Shown piece by piece: positions 9,943 through 20,849 of a DNA stretch of 47,157 nucleotides. This stretch comes from Cyanophora paradoxa. Taxonomy: Eukaryota > Glaucocystophyceae > Cyanophorales > Cyanophoraceae. The notes beneath the pieces were generated by a model that had not been told where the DNA came from, did not search any database, and saw nothing but the letters and a program-made list of their open reading frames with translations. The position numbers and the translations under genes are program-made. The stretch's first letter is position 1. Each line of letters opens with the position of its first letter. The DNA is taken from positions 1-47,157 of the forward strand of contig QPMI01000467.1 in assembly GCA_004431415.1 (NCBI GenBank). Direction: 5' to 3'.

Positions 9943-10446
9943 TTAAAGCCAAACTCGTCTTTTATATACTGCTGGGGCTACTCCCTTTTCTACTTCAGCT
10001 TTGGTGGCACCAGGTTCAATAGTTCCCTTTTGGGTCTTTGTTTTCATTTCATCTACTGCCTGCTCATCGATTTGGGTCTCTTTCTTAGCAATAAACTGTT
10101 TATCTGGGACACCAGTAATACCCATTTTATAAACTTCCTTTCGAAGCATCTCCTTTAGCTTAGCTCTCTCTTTCTTCTCAGTAACATACTGCTCCAAGGC
10201 ACTGGATTTGGCTTCCAAGTCTTTGAGTTTAGCAGTCATCTCATCCCATTGAGCCTTGGGAATTCGATGAATATTTTGAGTGGGAGCAGTCTTATATGTG
10301 ACTTCACCAGCCATAGACTGGATTACCTTGTCTGATTCCTTACTAAGACCTTCACCTTTGCGAGCCAGTGAAAGATCTTGCAAGCCTAGACCTTTATCAT
10401 CAGCAGCACCAATAATTCGCCTGGCACCCTCAGCAACAGCTTTCAT
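9943..10446 (-). CDS. Coiled-coil structural-block protein
   Basis: A 167-residue protein whose centre (AQWDEMTAKLKDLEAKSSAL, EQYVTEKKERAKLKEMLRKE) is a probable coiled coil. The rest is polar and low in hydrophobics. Its ATG overlaps the stop of the upstream gene by four bases (ATGA), a strong sign of translation from one message. It lies in a same-strand cluster with the ATPase and capsid genes, so a small virion or scaffolding role is plausible. No family was recognised. Confidence 0.65.
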   Translation of the reverse strand: MKAVAEGARRIIGAADDKGLGLQDLSLARKGEGLSKESDKVIQSMAGEVTYKTAPTQNIHRIPKAQWDEMTAKLKDLEAKSSALEQYVTEKKERAKLKEMLRKEVYKMGITGVPDKQFIAKKETQIDEQAVDEMKTKTQKGTIEPGATKAEVEKGVAPAVYKRRVWL

Positions 10447-10676
10447 TTTGAGGCTTCAGGTGAGATGTTGAGTTGGTCACTGGTTGAAGCCTGTGGGGCT
10501 TTGTCATCGACTGATTCCTCATAGGCAGCATTAAGAGGGTCCTCTTCTTGCTGTGAGGGCTTCACCTCATTCATACCATTGAATTTCATTGGTTCAGTAT
10601 TAATGGATCCATTGTTTCCACCACCTGAATAGCCAACAGCCCCAGCTGGGATCCCTATCTTTCGTTTGGGAGGCAT
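10443..10676 (-). CDS. Small disordered protein upstream of the coiled-coil gene
   Basis: A 77-residue protein beginning MPPKRKIGIPAGAVGYSGGG. It has a basic PPKRK tag that could act as a nuclear localisation signal, then Gly/Asn- and acid-rich sequence (SQQEEDPLNAAYEESVDD), probably disordered. The stop overlaps the next ATG as ATGA. An AT-rich TCTCATTCTAATAAAGATAC late-type sequence lies directly before its start. Because the two frames overlap exactly and the sequence style is similar, it is also possible that a lost base has split one longer protein. Confidence 0.55.
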   Translation of the reverse strand: MPPKRKIGIPAGAVGYSGGGNNGSINTEPMKFNGMNEVKPSQQEEDPLNAAYEESVDDKAPQASTSDQLNISPEASK

Positions 10677-10704
10677 TGTATCTTTATTAGAATGAGAGAT
10701 AATT

Positions 10705-11514
10705 TTATAAACCGCGTTTATATCGCATCAATTTATTGCTATGGACTTGGCTTTTCACTTCTTTAGGGGCTTCCTCTTTCTCTGGAGGTTTCAGTTCATC
10801 TTCTTTCTTTTTTGGCTTTCTGTGGAAGCGAGGAAATGGGAAATCTTTCACAAGCTCAGCTTTATCTACATAGTATTTAACTGAGTAGTTTGCAGAGGAC
10901 CAAATAATATACTGATAGGAGTGAACATACTCTTCAAACATCTTGTAAAAATCCTCTTTATTTCGCATTATATTGTATTCTTCCTCTATGGCTTCAAGTT
11001 CTTTGCGATTTGCAGCACTTAGAAACATTGCATAGTCCGAATTAACTCGAATAGTCGAAGAGACTTTCCTTAGCTTTTGTGTGATGCAGATAATGGATAT
11101 TTTCGAATGGCGACCTCTGGAATACAGAGAGCCAATAATTTTATCACGAGTTAGGTCTACAATCTCATTATCTATAAGATCATCTAAAACTACACATAAC
11201 TGGTTAACAGGTTGACCTTTTTCTATTTTCTCTTGCCTTTCATCTAGCAATTTAGCAATGTAAGGGGCATCCCATTTTCCCAGTTGCAATGTTGCAACTT
11301 TATCCCAGAAATGATTGAAGCTGGTTCCACTCACAACTAATACAACATCAATCTTTTTGGCATCATGCAACTGCTTCAACCAATACTTCACAGCTTCTGA
11401 TTTACCAGTTGCTGATTTTCCTATTGCCAGTACACGAAATGGTGGCTCTATCATTTCACCAGCCACAAATTCATCCAAATCAGTCATTGTTGTATATCTT
11501 TCTAATAAAGACAT
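10705..11514 (-). CDS. FtsK/HerA-like (A32-type) genome-packaging ATPase
   Basis: A 269-residue P-loop ATPase that would pump element DNA into the capsid. Walker A is GKSATGKS (residues 32-39) after a hydrophobic strand. Walker B is LCVVLDDLID (Asp111, Asp112). The following SRGRHSKISIICITQ segment matches the sensor/arginine region typical of A32-type packaging ATPases. The C-terminus (RKPKKKEDELKPPEKEEAPK) is a charged tail. The first Met may be upstream of the true start, since Met10 (MTDLDEF) is also good. It neighbours the capsid genes on the same strand, the usual Polinton arrangement, and is unbroken. Confidence 0.93.
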   Translation of the reverse strand: MSLLERYTTMTDLDEFVAGEMIEPPFRVLAIGKSATGKSEAVKYWLKQLHDAKKIDVVLVVSGTSFNHFWDKVATLQLGKWDAPYIAKLLDERQEKIEKGQPVNQLCVVLDDLIDNEIVDLTRDKIIGSLYSRGRHSKISIICITQKLRKVSSTIRVNSDYAMFLSAANRKELEAIEEEYNIMRNKEDFYKMFEEYVHSYQYIIWSSANYSVKYYVDKAELVKDFPFPRFHRKPKKKEDELKPPEKEEAPKEVKSQVHSNKLMRYKRGL

Positions 11515-11587
11515 ATAAAAATAATGCAGGGAGACTGAATATCGTCACAATCTACAAATTTATACGACGAAGCCATCTTTGTCCAAA

Positions 11588-12916
11588 TTATATAGAATGC
11601 ATGAGAGCGCGAACATTAACATCGATTACCTTATCTGAAGGCATGTACAGGGTGAGGAATGAAGAGGAGGAATTTGTTAAATCAACATAACCAGACTGGG
11701 CAATATTTCGAATTGCCTTCTCTCCATCAATGCAGAAACTTAAACCTGAAAGGACATAGCGATCAGCAACCTTATCCATGTTAGAGCATTTGAAGGCATC
11801 AGCAATTAGCTCAGCACCTTTGAGTAGGGAAATTGGCTCAGTGGCATAAAGTCGCTGTCCATTATTTCAACAGTGAAAGTAATATCTTTGGAGTTGGCAT
11901 AGGTCTTAAGAACACTGTGGGAGCCAGTGGATTTATCAACAGTTGCATTATCACGAACTGAAACAAGCAGAGCATAAACAAGACCTGAGATTTGAGAGAG
12001 GTTAATTCGATTGGGTTGGGCATTGCCCTTGGCAGGGAAAGCACTAGCATCTACAAATCCAATATCAAGGGAGGAATAGCCATGCCAGTAGTCTTTACTT
12101 TTTCAATTACAGTAGCGAAAAGCTCATCAGAAACATTAATAGCATGCATGTAAAGGCGAGGAGAAGTAATAGAAATGACAGGGTTGTTGCACCAAGAGTA
12201 AAGTCTGTGATGTTTTGACCAACATTTGCCAGAACAGTTTCAGCAGGGGCAGTTCCAAGACCGTCATCTTTTGAATAATCTACATCATCTGCTGCAACAG
12301 TAAGACCACGACCACCATAGGAAGTTTCAACATAACCCTTTCCAGCATCCTTAAACCAAACAGTAACAACCATTTCACCAGATAAAGCACCAAGGGGAAG
12401 GTAGTGATTTAGCCAAGGCACAGGAATTTCAACGAAAAATGAGCCACCAAGGCGGTTGGTTCCATGAGCAGGAATGCCATGAACCATGCCCATTGATCGC
12501 TTCTTTTTAGCTAGTTGATCCTCCGAATAATAGACCAGGGGGAAATGAGCAAGGAAATCAGATGGAATATGGTAGGTGTAAGATCCATAGGTAATTTCAA
12601 GTCGCTGAACTAAAGCACCAACTGGGCGAGTGTATCCATTGCGAACTAGGTCAGTATCACCAGCAAAAGTGATGGCTGGAAGGTCGAAAGCAAGTTCGAG
12701 TTTTCCACAGAAATTGTAGCGAGGTAGCTTGAAGGAAATGCGATTTCCAACATTATTCTCAAAAGTATTGCTGGGATTCACAACAACTAGAACTGGCTTA
12801 GATTTGGATTCGAGACCAAGCATAAGGGAGTTATCCAGGAAAAAGGCTTTCGCCTCCTCTGGGGTTGTTAGGGCTTCTTTCAGCGAAAGTCTTTGAAGAG
12901 TGGAAGTGATATCCAT
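11588..12916 (-). CDS. Major capsid protein, double jelly-roll type (three frameshifts)
   Basis: About 443 codons from MDITSTLQRL (12916) to MHSI (11588). The first 250 residues read through NRISFKLPRYNFCGKLELAF, LVQRLEITYGSYTYHI and FFVEIPVPWLNHYLPLGAL, the beta-rich pattern of Polinton/virophage major capsid proteins. Three frame changes follow, near 12195 (CCC), 12078 (CCC) and 11868 (AA). Each is repaired by one base and each continues into fitting sequence, such as SPRLYMHAINVSDELFATV and SGLVYALLVSVRDNATVDK. I start at 12916 rather than 12958 because an AT-rich late-type TATAATAAAAGAGAATATA directly precedes it. The identification rests on length, beta pattern, position beside the penton and ATPase genes, and the element type. 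Confidence 0.85.
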
Positions 12917-12969
12917 TATATTCTCTTTTATTATACTGCAACATAAAAAATCTACCAATGATCCTTAAT

Positions 12970-13977
12970 TTATGCGAAGCTTGTAATAACTGGATAGGAA
13001 GGGTGAAGCTGCGACATTCTCATCTTAAAGTATTCATAAACTGGGTCTCCTGCTGGCTCATCACCATAGCGAATTTCAAAGGTCAGATGAACAGGTTGAC
13101 CCTCAAAATCAATTGGTTCATTTACAGCATTAACAATATCAACCGAGAAAGTGGATAATCCAACCTTTTTGTTATAGTATTTATAAAGTGGATGAGCCTC
13201 TGTTGAATTGTAAACAACATGCTCACCATAATCTTTGTCAGGAACCACTATTTTATGAAAGTAACCAGTCAGAAGACCATCCCCACATTGAACCAGATCA
13301 CCCAGCTCCTTTACTCTCACAAACAAAACACTGTCCCTGGTCTTCTCAGGCTCAAAAGAAGATATAATGCCATTCACTCGACCATCAGTAAAGATTCCAT
13401 CAGTGAGAGCATCATAAACTTGGATTTGATTGGGGAATTCCCATATCTTCCAGGATCAAGACCAAGCAGTCTAGCTGAACTCAATAGCTTTTGGATTGTT
13501 TGTTGGCTTGGGTTTACAGCAAGTGAGAAAGCCAGGTAAAAAGCACTGCCGAGTGGAATATAATTCGTTTCAGTGACTCATCCCATTTGCAGCGAATGGA
13601 TGGTTGGGAGTTCTGCCAATGAATTTTGAGTTGATTACATTCACCAGCTGTTGGTGGCTTTGGATGGGGGTCTCGCGATTTACCATGAATTGTTTCCATT
13701 GTTCAAAATCAGCAGCTGGGCGAGTTGTTGGAATTCCTGAGCTTCCAGCTCCTGGAGTTTGTTCCGAATAATAAATACTAAATGTGTTATCAACTGTGAC
13801 ATCTCCTGCTTTGGTTTCACCACTCACCATAGGGATGCTGTTATAAAATTCGGCTGAGACCAGTCTCACAGCCCTCACATTCTCATAACTACTGGGGAGT
13901 CGAGCCACAAAGCTTGATGTGGGACCATCACCAGAGATTGTATTAAATGAGCTAACCTCGATGTAATCCACAGGCAT
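12970..13977 (-). CDS. Penton-like minor capsid protein (frameshifted)
   Basis: About 335 codons. The N-terminal piece (13977-13570) has SSFVARLPSSYENVRAVRLV followed by SAEFYNSI. The middle has a SAFYLAFSLAVNPSQQTI stretch. The C-terminal piece (13377-12970) has PLYKYYNKKVGLSTFSVDIV and VHLTFEIRYGD. This pattern and the position directly upstream of the major capsid gene fit the single jelly-roll penton of Polintons, which closes the capsid vertices. Breaks near 13572, 13540 and 13440 are all explained by one missing base in G/A/C runs. The N-terminal pattern is similar to the divergent neighbour at 14007-14938. Confidence 0.75.
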
Positions 13978-14006
13978 TCTTCTTTTATCTATATTTATAT
14001 ATTAAA
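13978..14006. promoter_or_regulatory. Divergent late-type promoter
   Basis: Only 29 bases (CTTCTTTTATC followed by TATATTTATATATTAAA) separate the ATGs of two divergent capsid-type genes. The same AT-rich TCTNTAT...TAAA(A) style precedes the other structural genes. Confidence 0.55.
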
Positions 14007-14938
14007 ATGAACCGGCTCGTTAATATTGATAGCAGGGATAGAAGCCAAGGACAAAATGAAAACTCTTACAGGGTCACCCTCACAACTCCAGTAGAGAGAC
14101 CAAGGGAATGCAGGGTTCTATATGCAGAGATTCCAAACAGTATCTATAACAGTGTGGGAACTGATCATCTAACAGTTCAGTTTAATTACCAAGATGGTTC
14201 ATATAACCAAGTGATCACACAACAAGTGTATCCCTTCCCAGTGGCTACATCAATCAGGGTCATTTTGGGGTCACACACCCTTATAATTATGGGCTGAACT
14301 ATTCAAGCTTCCAAACTATTGCAGGCAAAACAGTAGCTTTTGAGTTCAAGATATTCTATAACCCAACTACCTATAAAGTGGAGTTTTACAGTAACCATGA
14401 GTTTCGTTTTATTGCAAGCAACCAGAGAATAGGGAAGCTTTTGGGTGTGAGTTCTACTGAATACACCAATGGGTATTATAGCACTCCTCCTGTTGGTGGA
14501 TCACCCTATCGACCTGAGAACCTTTTAAAGTATGATGGTAAACCTATTACACCTGATCACCCAGCATGGGGAATCACCTTCTCAGGACCCAGACTCTCCT
14601 CAAAGCCCTTGCAGTATTATTTTGACAGCAGGAAGATGTCTGATATGAATGCTGAGCAGTATCTGTACATGCATATTAAAGAGCTAGCCCCCTTTGCCAG
14701 CAGACACAATATAATTCCGAAATCGCAACCACATAACCAGGGGGCTATCCTTAGATTACAATTGAGTAAGGATATAGGTGGCTATGTTTACCATAGTGGT
14801 GAGCATGCAGAATTCATTCAGATAAATGACAGAAATCTGGTGATAAGGGAACTCACAGTTGAGTTTAAAGATTACTTTGGTGAACTGATTGATATGAATG
14901 GAATCGATAATTCGTTTCAGTTGGAGTTTATCGAATAA
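14007..14938 (+). CDS. Second penton-like/minor structural protein (one frameshift)
   Basis: About 310 codons in two frames joined near 14235, where a CCC run appears to lack one C. It opens MNRLVNIDSRDRSQGQNENS and continues SYRVTLTTPVERPRECRVLY and AEIPNSIYN, the 'NIDSRDR...Y.V.L...E.PNS.YN' opening seen in minor capsid proteins of large DNA viruses. Later parts are beta-rich (KVEFYSNHEFRFIASNQRIG, LRLQLSKDIGGYVYHSGEH, LTVEFKDYFGELI). The E-x-x-N-S-I core matches the neighbouring penton gene, so these may be an old duplicated pair. Its 3' end overlaps the convergent patatin gene by 11 bases. Confidence 0.7.
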
Positions 14939-16484
14939 AGGCACCTGTGAAATCAACTCTCATTGTGGGAGCATTCACATACACAAGGGGATAAATGCGA
15001 ATATATTTGATTCTCAGAGAAAAACCTATGTAAAAAGCATCCTTGATGCTGAGAGGAAATCCACTCAATAGAGCCATATCACCTGAGTTGTGAGCATTGT
15101 TGATGTTCTCACAGACATACATTTTGTTTTGCCCATCTGATCGAATAAAAGACCAGTTGATCCCATCAGTGGATGTTGCCACATTGAAAGTCTTAATAAA
15201 AGCATTGGTGTCCCCTGAGCCATAGGCAATCACAGAGGAGAGTTCAAAAGTGTATGGGAAAGCAACTTGAAGGTATTCAGTGGGGGTTTCCCATATCTGC
15301 TCAGGAGCATAGGCTCCAGCTTCCCAGCCAAATGCTGAAGGTCTAGCCATGAAAGGCTCTTTACCTGTCACAGAGGATGAGGCAGTAAAGGCATCATCTG
15401 CAAGCTGATACCAATTAGCATCCAAAGGTGGTGATGTAGTGAGAGTGGATGAGATGTAAGCCTTTGTAGGGTTCTTTAGTTCATAGTTTGCTACTAGAAG
15501 GCTGCAAAGCTTATTGATCATATCATTGTTTGCTGCTATGTATGTTTCTGTGAAAGAAAGCATATCTGGGATTTTAGAAGTGTCATCAAGGGAGCTTACT
15601 ATATGATTTGGAAGAGGTACTGATAGCCTGTAATATCTCCCATAATCCTGATCATAGTTGTAGGGTAACAACTCCTCCATCTTATCAAGGGCAGATAGCT
15701 CACTTGCAGCCATGAGCATGTTAATCAATGGGCTTCCATCTGTTGAGGCAATCCATGAGAGAATGCCCCAGCTGTTTACAGTCTCATAAGCATAACCCAC
15801 ATAATCAGACTCTAAATGTGGGTCTACCTCTCCACAAGAGATACTTATTACTATAATTTCATCATCATCATTGTAAATTTTCTTTGCATGGCTGTAACCA
15901 CACACACTGGGATTATTGTTTCCAGAAATGGCACCATCAATGAGACAGACATATACTCCCCGATTGAAATCAACAATGCTTACAGGAGAGAAATATGTAG
16001 GAGCAGCAGAAGTAGCCCTGGCAGCAATCTTACAAGGCATAAAGTTGTAATTGTTGTCATTTGTGATAAATATTGGTTTCATATTCTGAGTATCAAAGGA
16101 TGTGATCACAATGTCCTTTAGGGAATCCTGTATGAGTGATTCACCAGTAACTGAATTGATTGCAGTCTCCAAGGGTCCCACATCATACTTTGTGTTAAAT
16201 AGGGCATTTTCAATGATATTTCGAGGATTTGCGAAAATCAAAGGCAGTTGAGTTAGGTAAATATTGTGTAAATCGTTTGCTGTCAGTTTAGGTTCACCTG
16301 GTCTATCAGGATGCCTTATATTCAAACCTATTGCAATGATCCCACCAGTGGAAGTTCCACTCACAAGATCCACAAGATCGATTATTCTCCTGCCAGTTCG
16401 ATTTTCGATTTCTTTTAGCAGCCTGGTTATGATAATGCCCCTTGCACCCCCGCCAGAAAGACTTAAAACGACCTTGAGAGGCAT
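14928..16484 (-). CDS. Patatin-like phospholipase with C-terminal discoidin-like domain
   Basis: A 518-residue, unbroken protein. Residues 3-330 are a patatin domain: oxyanion-hole GGGARG (11-16), nucleophile elbow GTSTG with Ser45, and the dyad Asp in DGA (Asp183). Such enzymes cleave acyl chains from phospholipids. Residues about 365-518 have the pattern of an F5/8 type C (discoidin) fold: FELSSVIAYGSGDTNAFIKT, then FNVATSTDGINWSFI and IKYIRIYPL, which would bind lipid or glycan. There is no signal peptide. In a virus-like element this combination suggests a membrane-targeted lipase for entry or escape, in line with capsid phospholipases of other viruses. That role is inferred; the domain calls are strong. 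It lies between structural and fibre genes. Confidence 0.9.
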   Translation of the reverse strand: MPLKVVLSLSGGGARGIIITRLLKEIENRTGRRIIDLVDLVSGTSTGGIIAIGLNIRHPDRPGEPKLTANDLHNIYLTQLPLIFANPRNIIENALFNTKYDVGPLETAINSVTGESLIQDSLKDIVITSFDTQNMKPIFITNDNNYNFMPCKIAARATSAAPTYFSPVSIVDFNRGVYVCLIDGAISGNNNPSVCGYSHAKKIYNDDDEIIVISISCGEVDPHLESDYVGYAYETVNSWGILSWIASTDGSPLINMLMAASELSALDKMEELLPYNYDQDYGRYYRLSVPLPNHIVSSLDDTSKIPDMLSFTETYIAANNDMINKLCSLLVANYELKNPTKAYISSTLTTSPPLDANWYQLADDAFTASSSVTGKEPFMARPSAFGWEAGAYAPEQIWETPTEYLQVAFPYTFELSSVIAYGSGDTNAFIKTFNVATSTDGINWSFIRSDGQNKMYVCENINNAHNSGDMALLSGFPLSIKDAFYIGFSLRIKYIRIYPLVYVNAPTMRVDFTGAFIR

Positions 16485-16527
16485 CTTTTACTTATCAGGA
16501 ATTTTATAAATCCATATAGTAAAAGCC

Positions 16528-19500
16528 ATGAGCTTCAATTACCCACCAAATCTAGAAACCATTCAAGATGATAATGCAAGCAGCACCAAGCATGTGAACT
16601 TTGATAATATTAAAGTAAAGGGTTCAGTTTCAATTGACCACAGCTCTGATAATTCATCAAAGACTCAATCAAGGGAGCATGCTTTATCTGTGAATCAAAC
16701 CGATCCAGATAAAGAGGATGTCAGTGTTGCTTTTAGTTTGGGTAATGTGAAAGCCAACCAAGTAGCAGAGATCAAAGCAACAAGAAGGAGACCTAGGAAA
16801 CTAAAAACCAGTGGCACTCACCCAGATATACCTTCCAGGTTCGATAGTGGTCGATTGATTTTCAATGTTCAAGATGAGCAGGGCAAACAGAACACAGCTT
16901 TGCGAATTTACAATGAGGGCAGCACTCCAAAAGCAGAGGTCCCCCAGGTATTGCAAGTTGGTCCTATTGCCAATACAAATCAGGTCTCCTACACAAATGA
17001 TGTCTACCCCAAGGATATTACATATGACTTTGCAAGAAATGAGCCTTTTGGTTTCTTTACTCCAAAAGATGTCCATCAAAAAAAGCCATCAATTACAATC
17101 AACAGTAGCCCCAGTCAGCCAGTAGCAATCCATTTACATCCTGATTTAGTCGAAATGGATAGGCACCTTTTGCCTTTGTATAGCAATGTGAAAGACCTTG
17201 GAATTAGAACCAGGCAATGGCGAAATATCCATGGCAGCAATGTGTATGCAAATGGAGAGAAGCTTGTTAGTGAGAAAACTCTAAGGGAAATCATTGAGCA
17301 TTATGGTCCCAATGGACCTACTGTCCCATTCCCTATTCCATTTCCCAATGGACCACCCGATCTAACACCAAAGAAACAGCCTGGAAGAGAATACACAGCA
17401 ACTGAAGATGTAGCCTTTGGGCAGCATATTGTTAGTTGGGAGCAAGTTCGCAATAAACCTATAATTGAACCCAGAAAGCAAATAGATGAGCAGTATTTAC
17501 CTCCTGAAGTCGATATATTAGAGCTTGATGAATATCAATTCGTTCCAGATGAGGAAGAATATTTACCAGATGGTTTTGACCCACAAGAATATGAATATGA
17601 TCAGTTTGACCCAATGAGGAGGAGATACTACCAGATGGCTTAGATCCCAAGAGTTTGAGTATGAGCAGAACTATGAACCTGATGAGGAGTATTTGCCAGA
17701 TGGGCATGATCCACCAGCTGTTGATTATGAGCAACCTTATGAACCCCATGAGGAATTATTACCAGATGGATTTCGACCTGAGATCTGGGAGTTCTTTCCT
17801 GATTATGAACAAATTAATAATAAACCTGCAAAGTATCCCCAGAGGATCACAATCATGATTGGGATGAGATCTTAGGCAAACCTCAGAAGTATCCACCAGA
17901 AGATCACAGGCATGATTGGGGTGAAATTGATGGGATTCCAACTGAGTTCCCACCAAGCAAACATGAACATATTTGGGATGAGATCAATGACCAACCAGAA
18001 TTCGCAAAGGTGGAGCCTCTTGATAACTTGGGGGTTTCTCTTTACCAGACTTGTAATATCCCTGAAAGAATCTTTTTGAATGAACACTATGTACATGTGA
18101 ATGGGACACTTGCAAATTCAGCTATGAGAGGACCACTTCATATTAGGACATTACCAGGCTCTTTTGAAACCCACCACCACCAGGAGCAACCATACCAAAT
18201 ATCTTTGTGTCAAGCTACATGGAGGCTGACATTCCCACAGATACATTCAGAGTCCCAACAGACCCAGCAACCTACCAAAATTACAACTCTGCTATACAGG
18301 TTCATGTAGCAGATGTAAGCAGCTTAGATGGCTCAAGACCAATGATAGTTTTCAGTCGAGATAAGTATTCCTACATTCCCATAGTGGGAACTGCAAATGA
18401 TAATTATGGAAGGGCAGAGCTTGCATGGATTAAAACAGATTATGGTGGGGTTCTGGAAGCCAATCAAAGAATGGCTGCAAAAAACATACACAATGAGAGC
18501 ATTTCGAGAGTGGTCACAGAGGATTACCTTACTGCTGTTGTTCTTGTGAATATAGTCACCCTTGCTATGCTCGCAAATTATGTAACTAAAAATGAACTTG
18601 CAGTCGAATTATCAAAGTATCTTCTTAAAACTGGTGGAACAATCACAGGGGACCTAACTGTCACCAGTAACCTTTACACAAGTAACCTTTATGCAAGTAA
18701 TATAACTGTTGATTATCTTACTGTTACATCTAATGCAAACCTTCCACATCATCCAACTTCAAATGTTGTGATAGGGTGGATTGAAAACCATACACACACC
18801 AAAGACCAAATTGTAGACTTTGATCACACACATGCCTGGTCAAATATTGTGGACAGACCATTGACTTTCCCCCCAGATGATCACACACATGCCTGGTCGA
18901 ATATTGTGGACAAACCTATCACCTTCCCTCCTGATACTCACACTCATGATTATACCCAGATCACCAACTGTAACCACAGACACCCTTGGAGTGAAATTGA
19001 CCAGCAACCCAAATTTGCATCTGCAGGCAATCTGTTAACAGACTTCCCAAATGGTGTGAGTCTTTACCAGAGTAATACCATACCTGAAAGGCTACAACTA
19101 AATGATTATTATGTCAATCGAAAGGGTATTGATGCAGGGACCACTATGGAAGGTGAATTATACATTAGACCCCCTACAAGAATGCAGATGATTGCAGCAG
19201 GTGGAAACTTTGGAGCATTGGACACCAAACCAGGTATCTATTTAACCAGTTACTATGCTGATGACATCCCAATGACAGGAGGTTTACTATCACTACCATC
19301 TGATCCAGTCAACTATGATGACAAAGATGCAGCAATCCAAATTAATGTTACTGATGTGAGTGATTTGGATGGTTCAAGACCAAAATTAATATTTAGCAGA
19401 GAGAGACTGTTACCTGATGCTGTTCTAGGAAATCGAGATGACTACAAGAGATGTGAGATGGCATGGATAAAACGAATTATAATGGTGGAGTGGGTGAGGG

Positions 19501-20830
19501 AGTTTTAGAAATTAATCAAAGGGCAGCAGCAAAGAATATTCACAATGAGACCATATCAAGAGTGGTGACAGAGGATTACCTTCAAGCCCAGAACTACATA
19601 GATGAAACAGAACTTAATACAGTCATTGCAGGTATAGGAGTCACAGGCAATTACCTCCCTCTCACAGGTGGGATTATTGATGGAACAGTAACAGCATGCA
19701 ACTTCTTTGTCCACACTGAAAGCAATCAAACTTTTCCTGTGGTTCACCCAGGAGGTGAATATGAGATTCCAGTTGATCCTGCTATAATGCCTATCAAGAT
19801 TGATCTACCTTCTGATTATGTTGGAAGGGGTGAACTGAAGACCATTTCATTCACAGGAGATTATAATGATCTCATAAATAAACCTACTGCTGCAAATTTG
19901 CACCCTGTTGCATTTTCGGGTAGTTTCCTTGATCTTAATAATAGATCACACACCCACACAAAGGCAGAGATCACGGATTTCGCACACACCCACACAAAAT
20001 CACAAATTACAGATTTTGCACACTACCACACAAGAGCAGATATTACGAATTTCGCTCACACTCATGTTAAATCTGAGATCTTAGATCTCGGAAATGTTGC
20101 ATATGTTGGTCACACCCATACCAAGGCAGAGATTACAGATCTTGGAAATGTTGCATATGTTGGTCACACCCACACTAAGGCAGAGATTACAGATTTTGCA
20201 CATACTCATGATTGGAATACAGATATTTATAACAAACCAGCAATTTTCTCGGGCAACTACAATGATCTGACCAATAGACCAACTCTTGATCCATTCACAG
20301 CCACCACAATCAGAGCCAACAACACAATGTATGTAGGATCAGGTCAGATTGTAGAACCAGCAGGACCTATGTTTGAAGAAACATGGTTCTTCCACAATTC
20401 GCAAAATTACTTTGATAAAACCTTACTTGTGAGAGGGAATGCCTATGCAAGGAATTTCTATGCTATGAACCCTTCAAATAATCAGACTATCAGTAGATGC
20501 ATTACAGAAGCAGATCTTTCCAGTCAACTCAATGCATATTTTAATGGGAAAATTCAAGCAGGAACGTATGTTTACACTACTCCTTATCTTTGGGCAAACC
20601 CTGACCATAGGTTTAACCTCACTATTAATTTCAACAGCAGCTTTGCTAACCCTCCTATTGTAACAACCGGTATACAACACAATGAGACAGCCTACTACTA
20701 TCGAATGTATGTTAGGCTTAAACAAGTTTACAGTAGCTATTTCACTTGTGAGCTTGACATAGTTCCATTAAGTTCTTTTGACAGACCAGGATTTCCAGTT
20801 ACAATTCATTACATTGCTGTCGCAATTTAA
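16528..20830 (+). CDS. Giant phage-tail-fibre-like attachment protein (five frameshifts)
   Basis: About 1,430 codons. The first 370 residues are polar, with a DLGIRTRQWRNIHGSNVYAN segment typical of tail-fibre shafts. Next come acidic EYLPDG(F/H)DP repeats (about 17530-17780), then many metal-site-like repeats: DHRHDWGEI, HTHAWSNIVD(R/K)P, and HTHTKAEITDF in six to eight tandem forms (18790-18990, 19940-20220). SFTGDYNDLINKP and SGNYNDLTNRP are classic phage fibre strings. Two long paralogous blocks (18000-18530 and 19040-19600) each end AAKNIHNE(S/T)ISRVVTEDYL. The last 90 residues (TPYLWANPDHRFNLTINF, FANPPIVTTG) look like an H-type lectin. Breaks near 17612, 17648, 17840, 18172 and 19472 each need one base in a C or A run. 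A trimeric receptor-binding fibre is the likely role. Confidence 0.85.
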
Positions 20831-20849
20831 CTATTTCGTAATTATAAAG

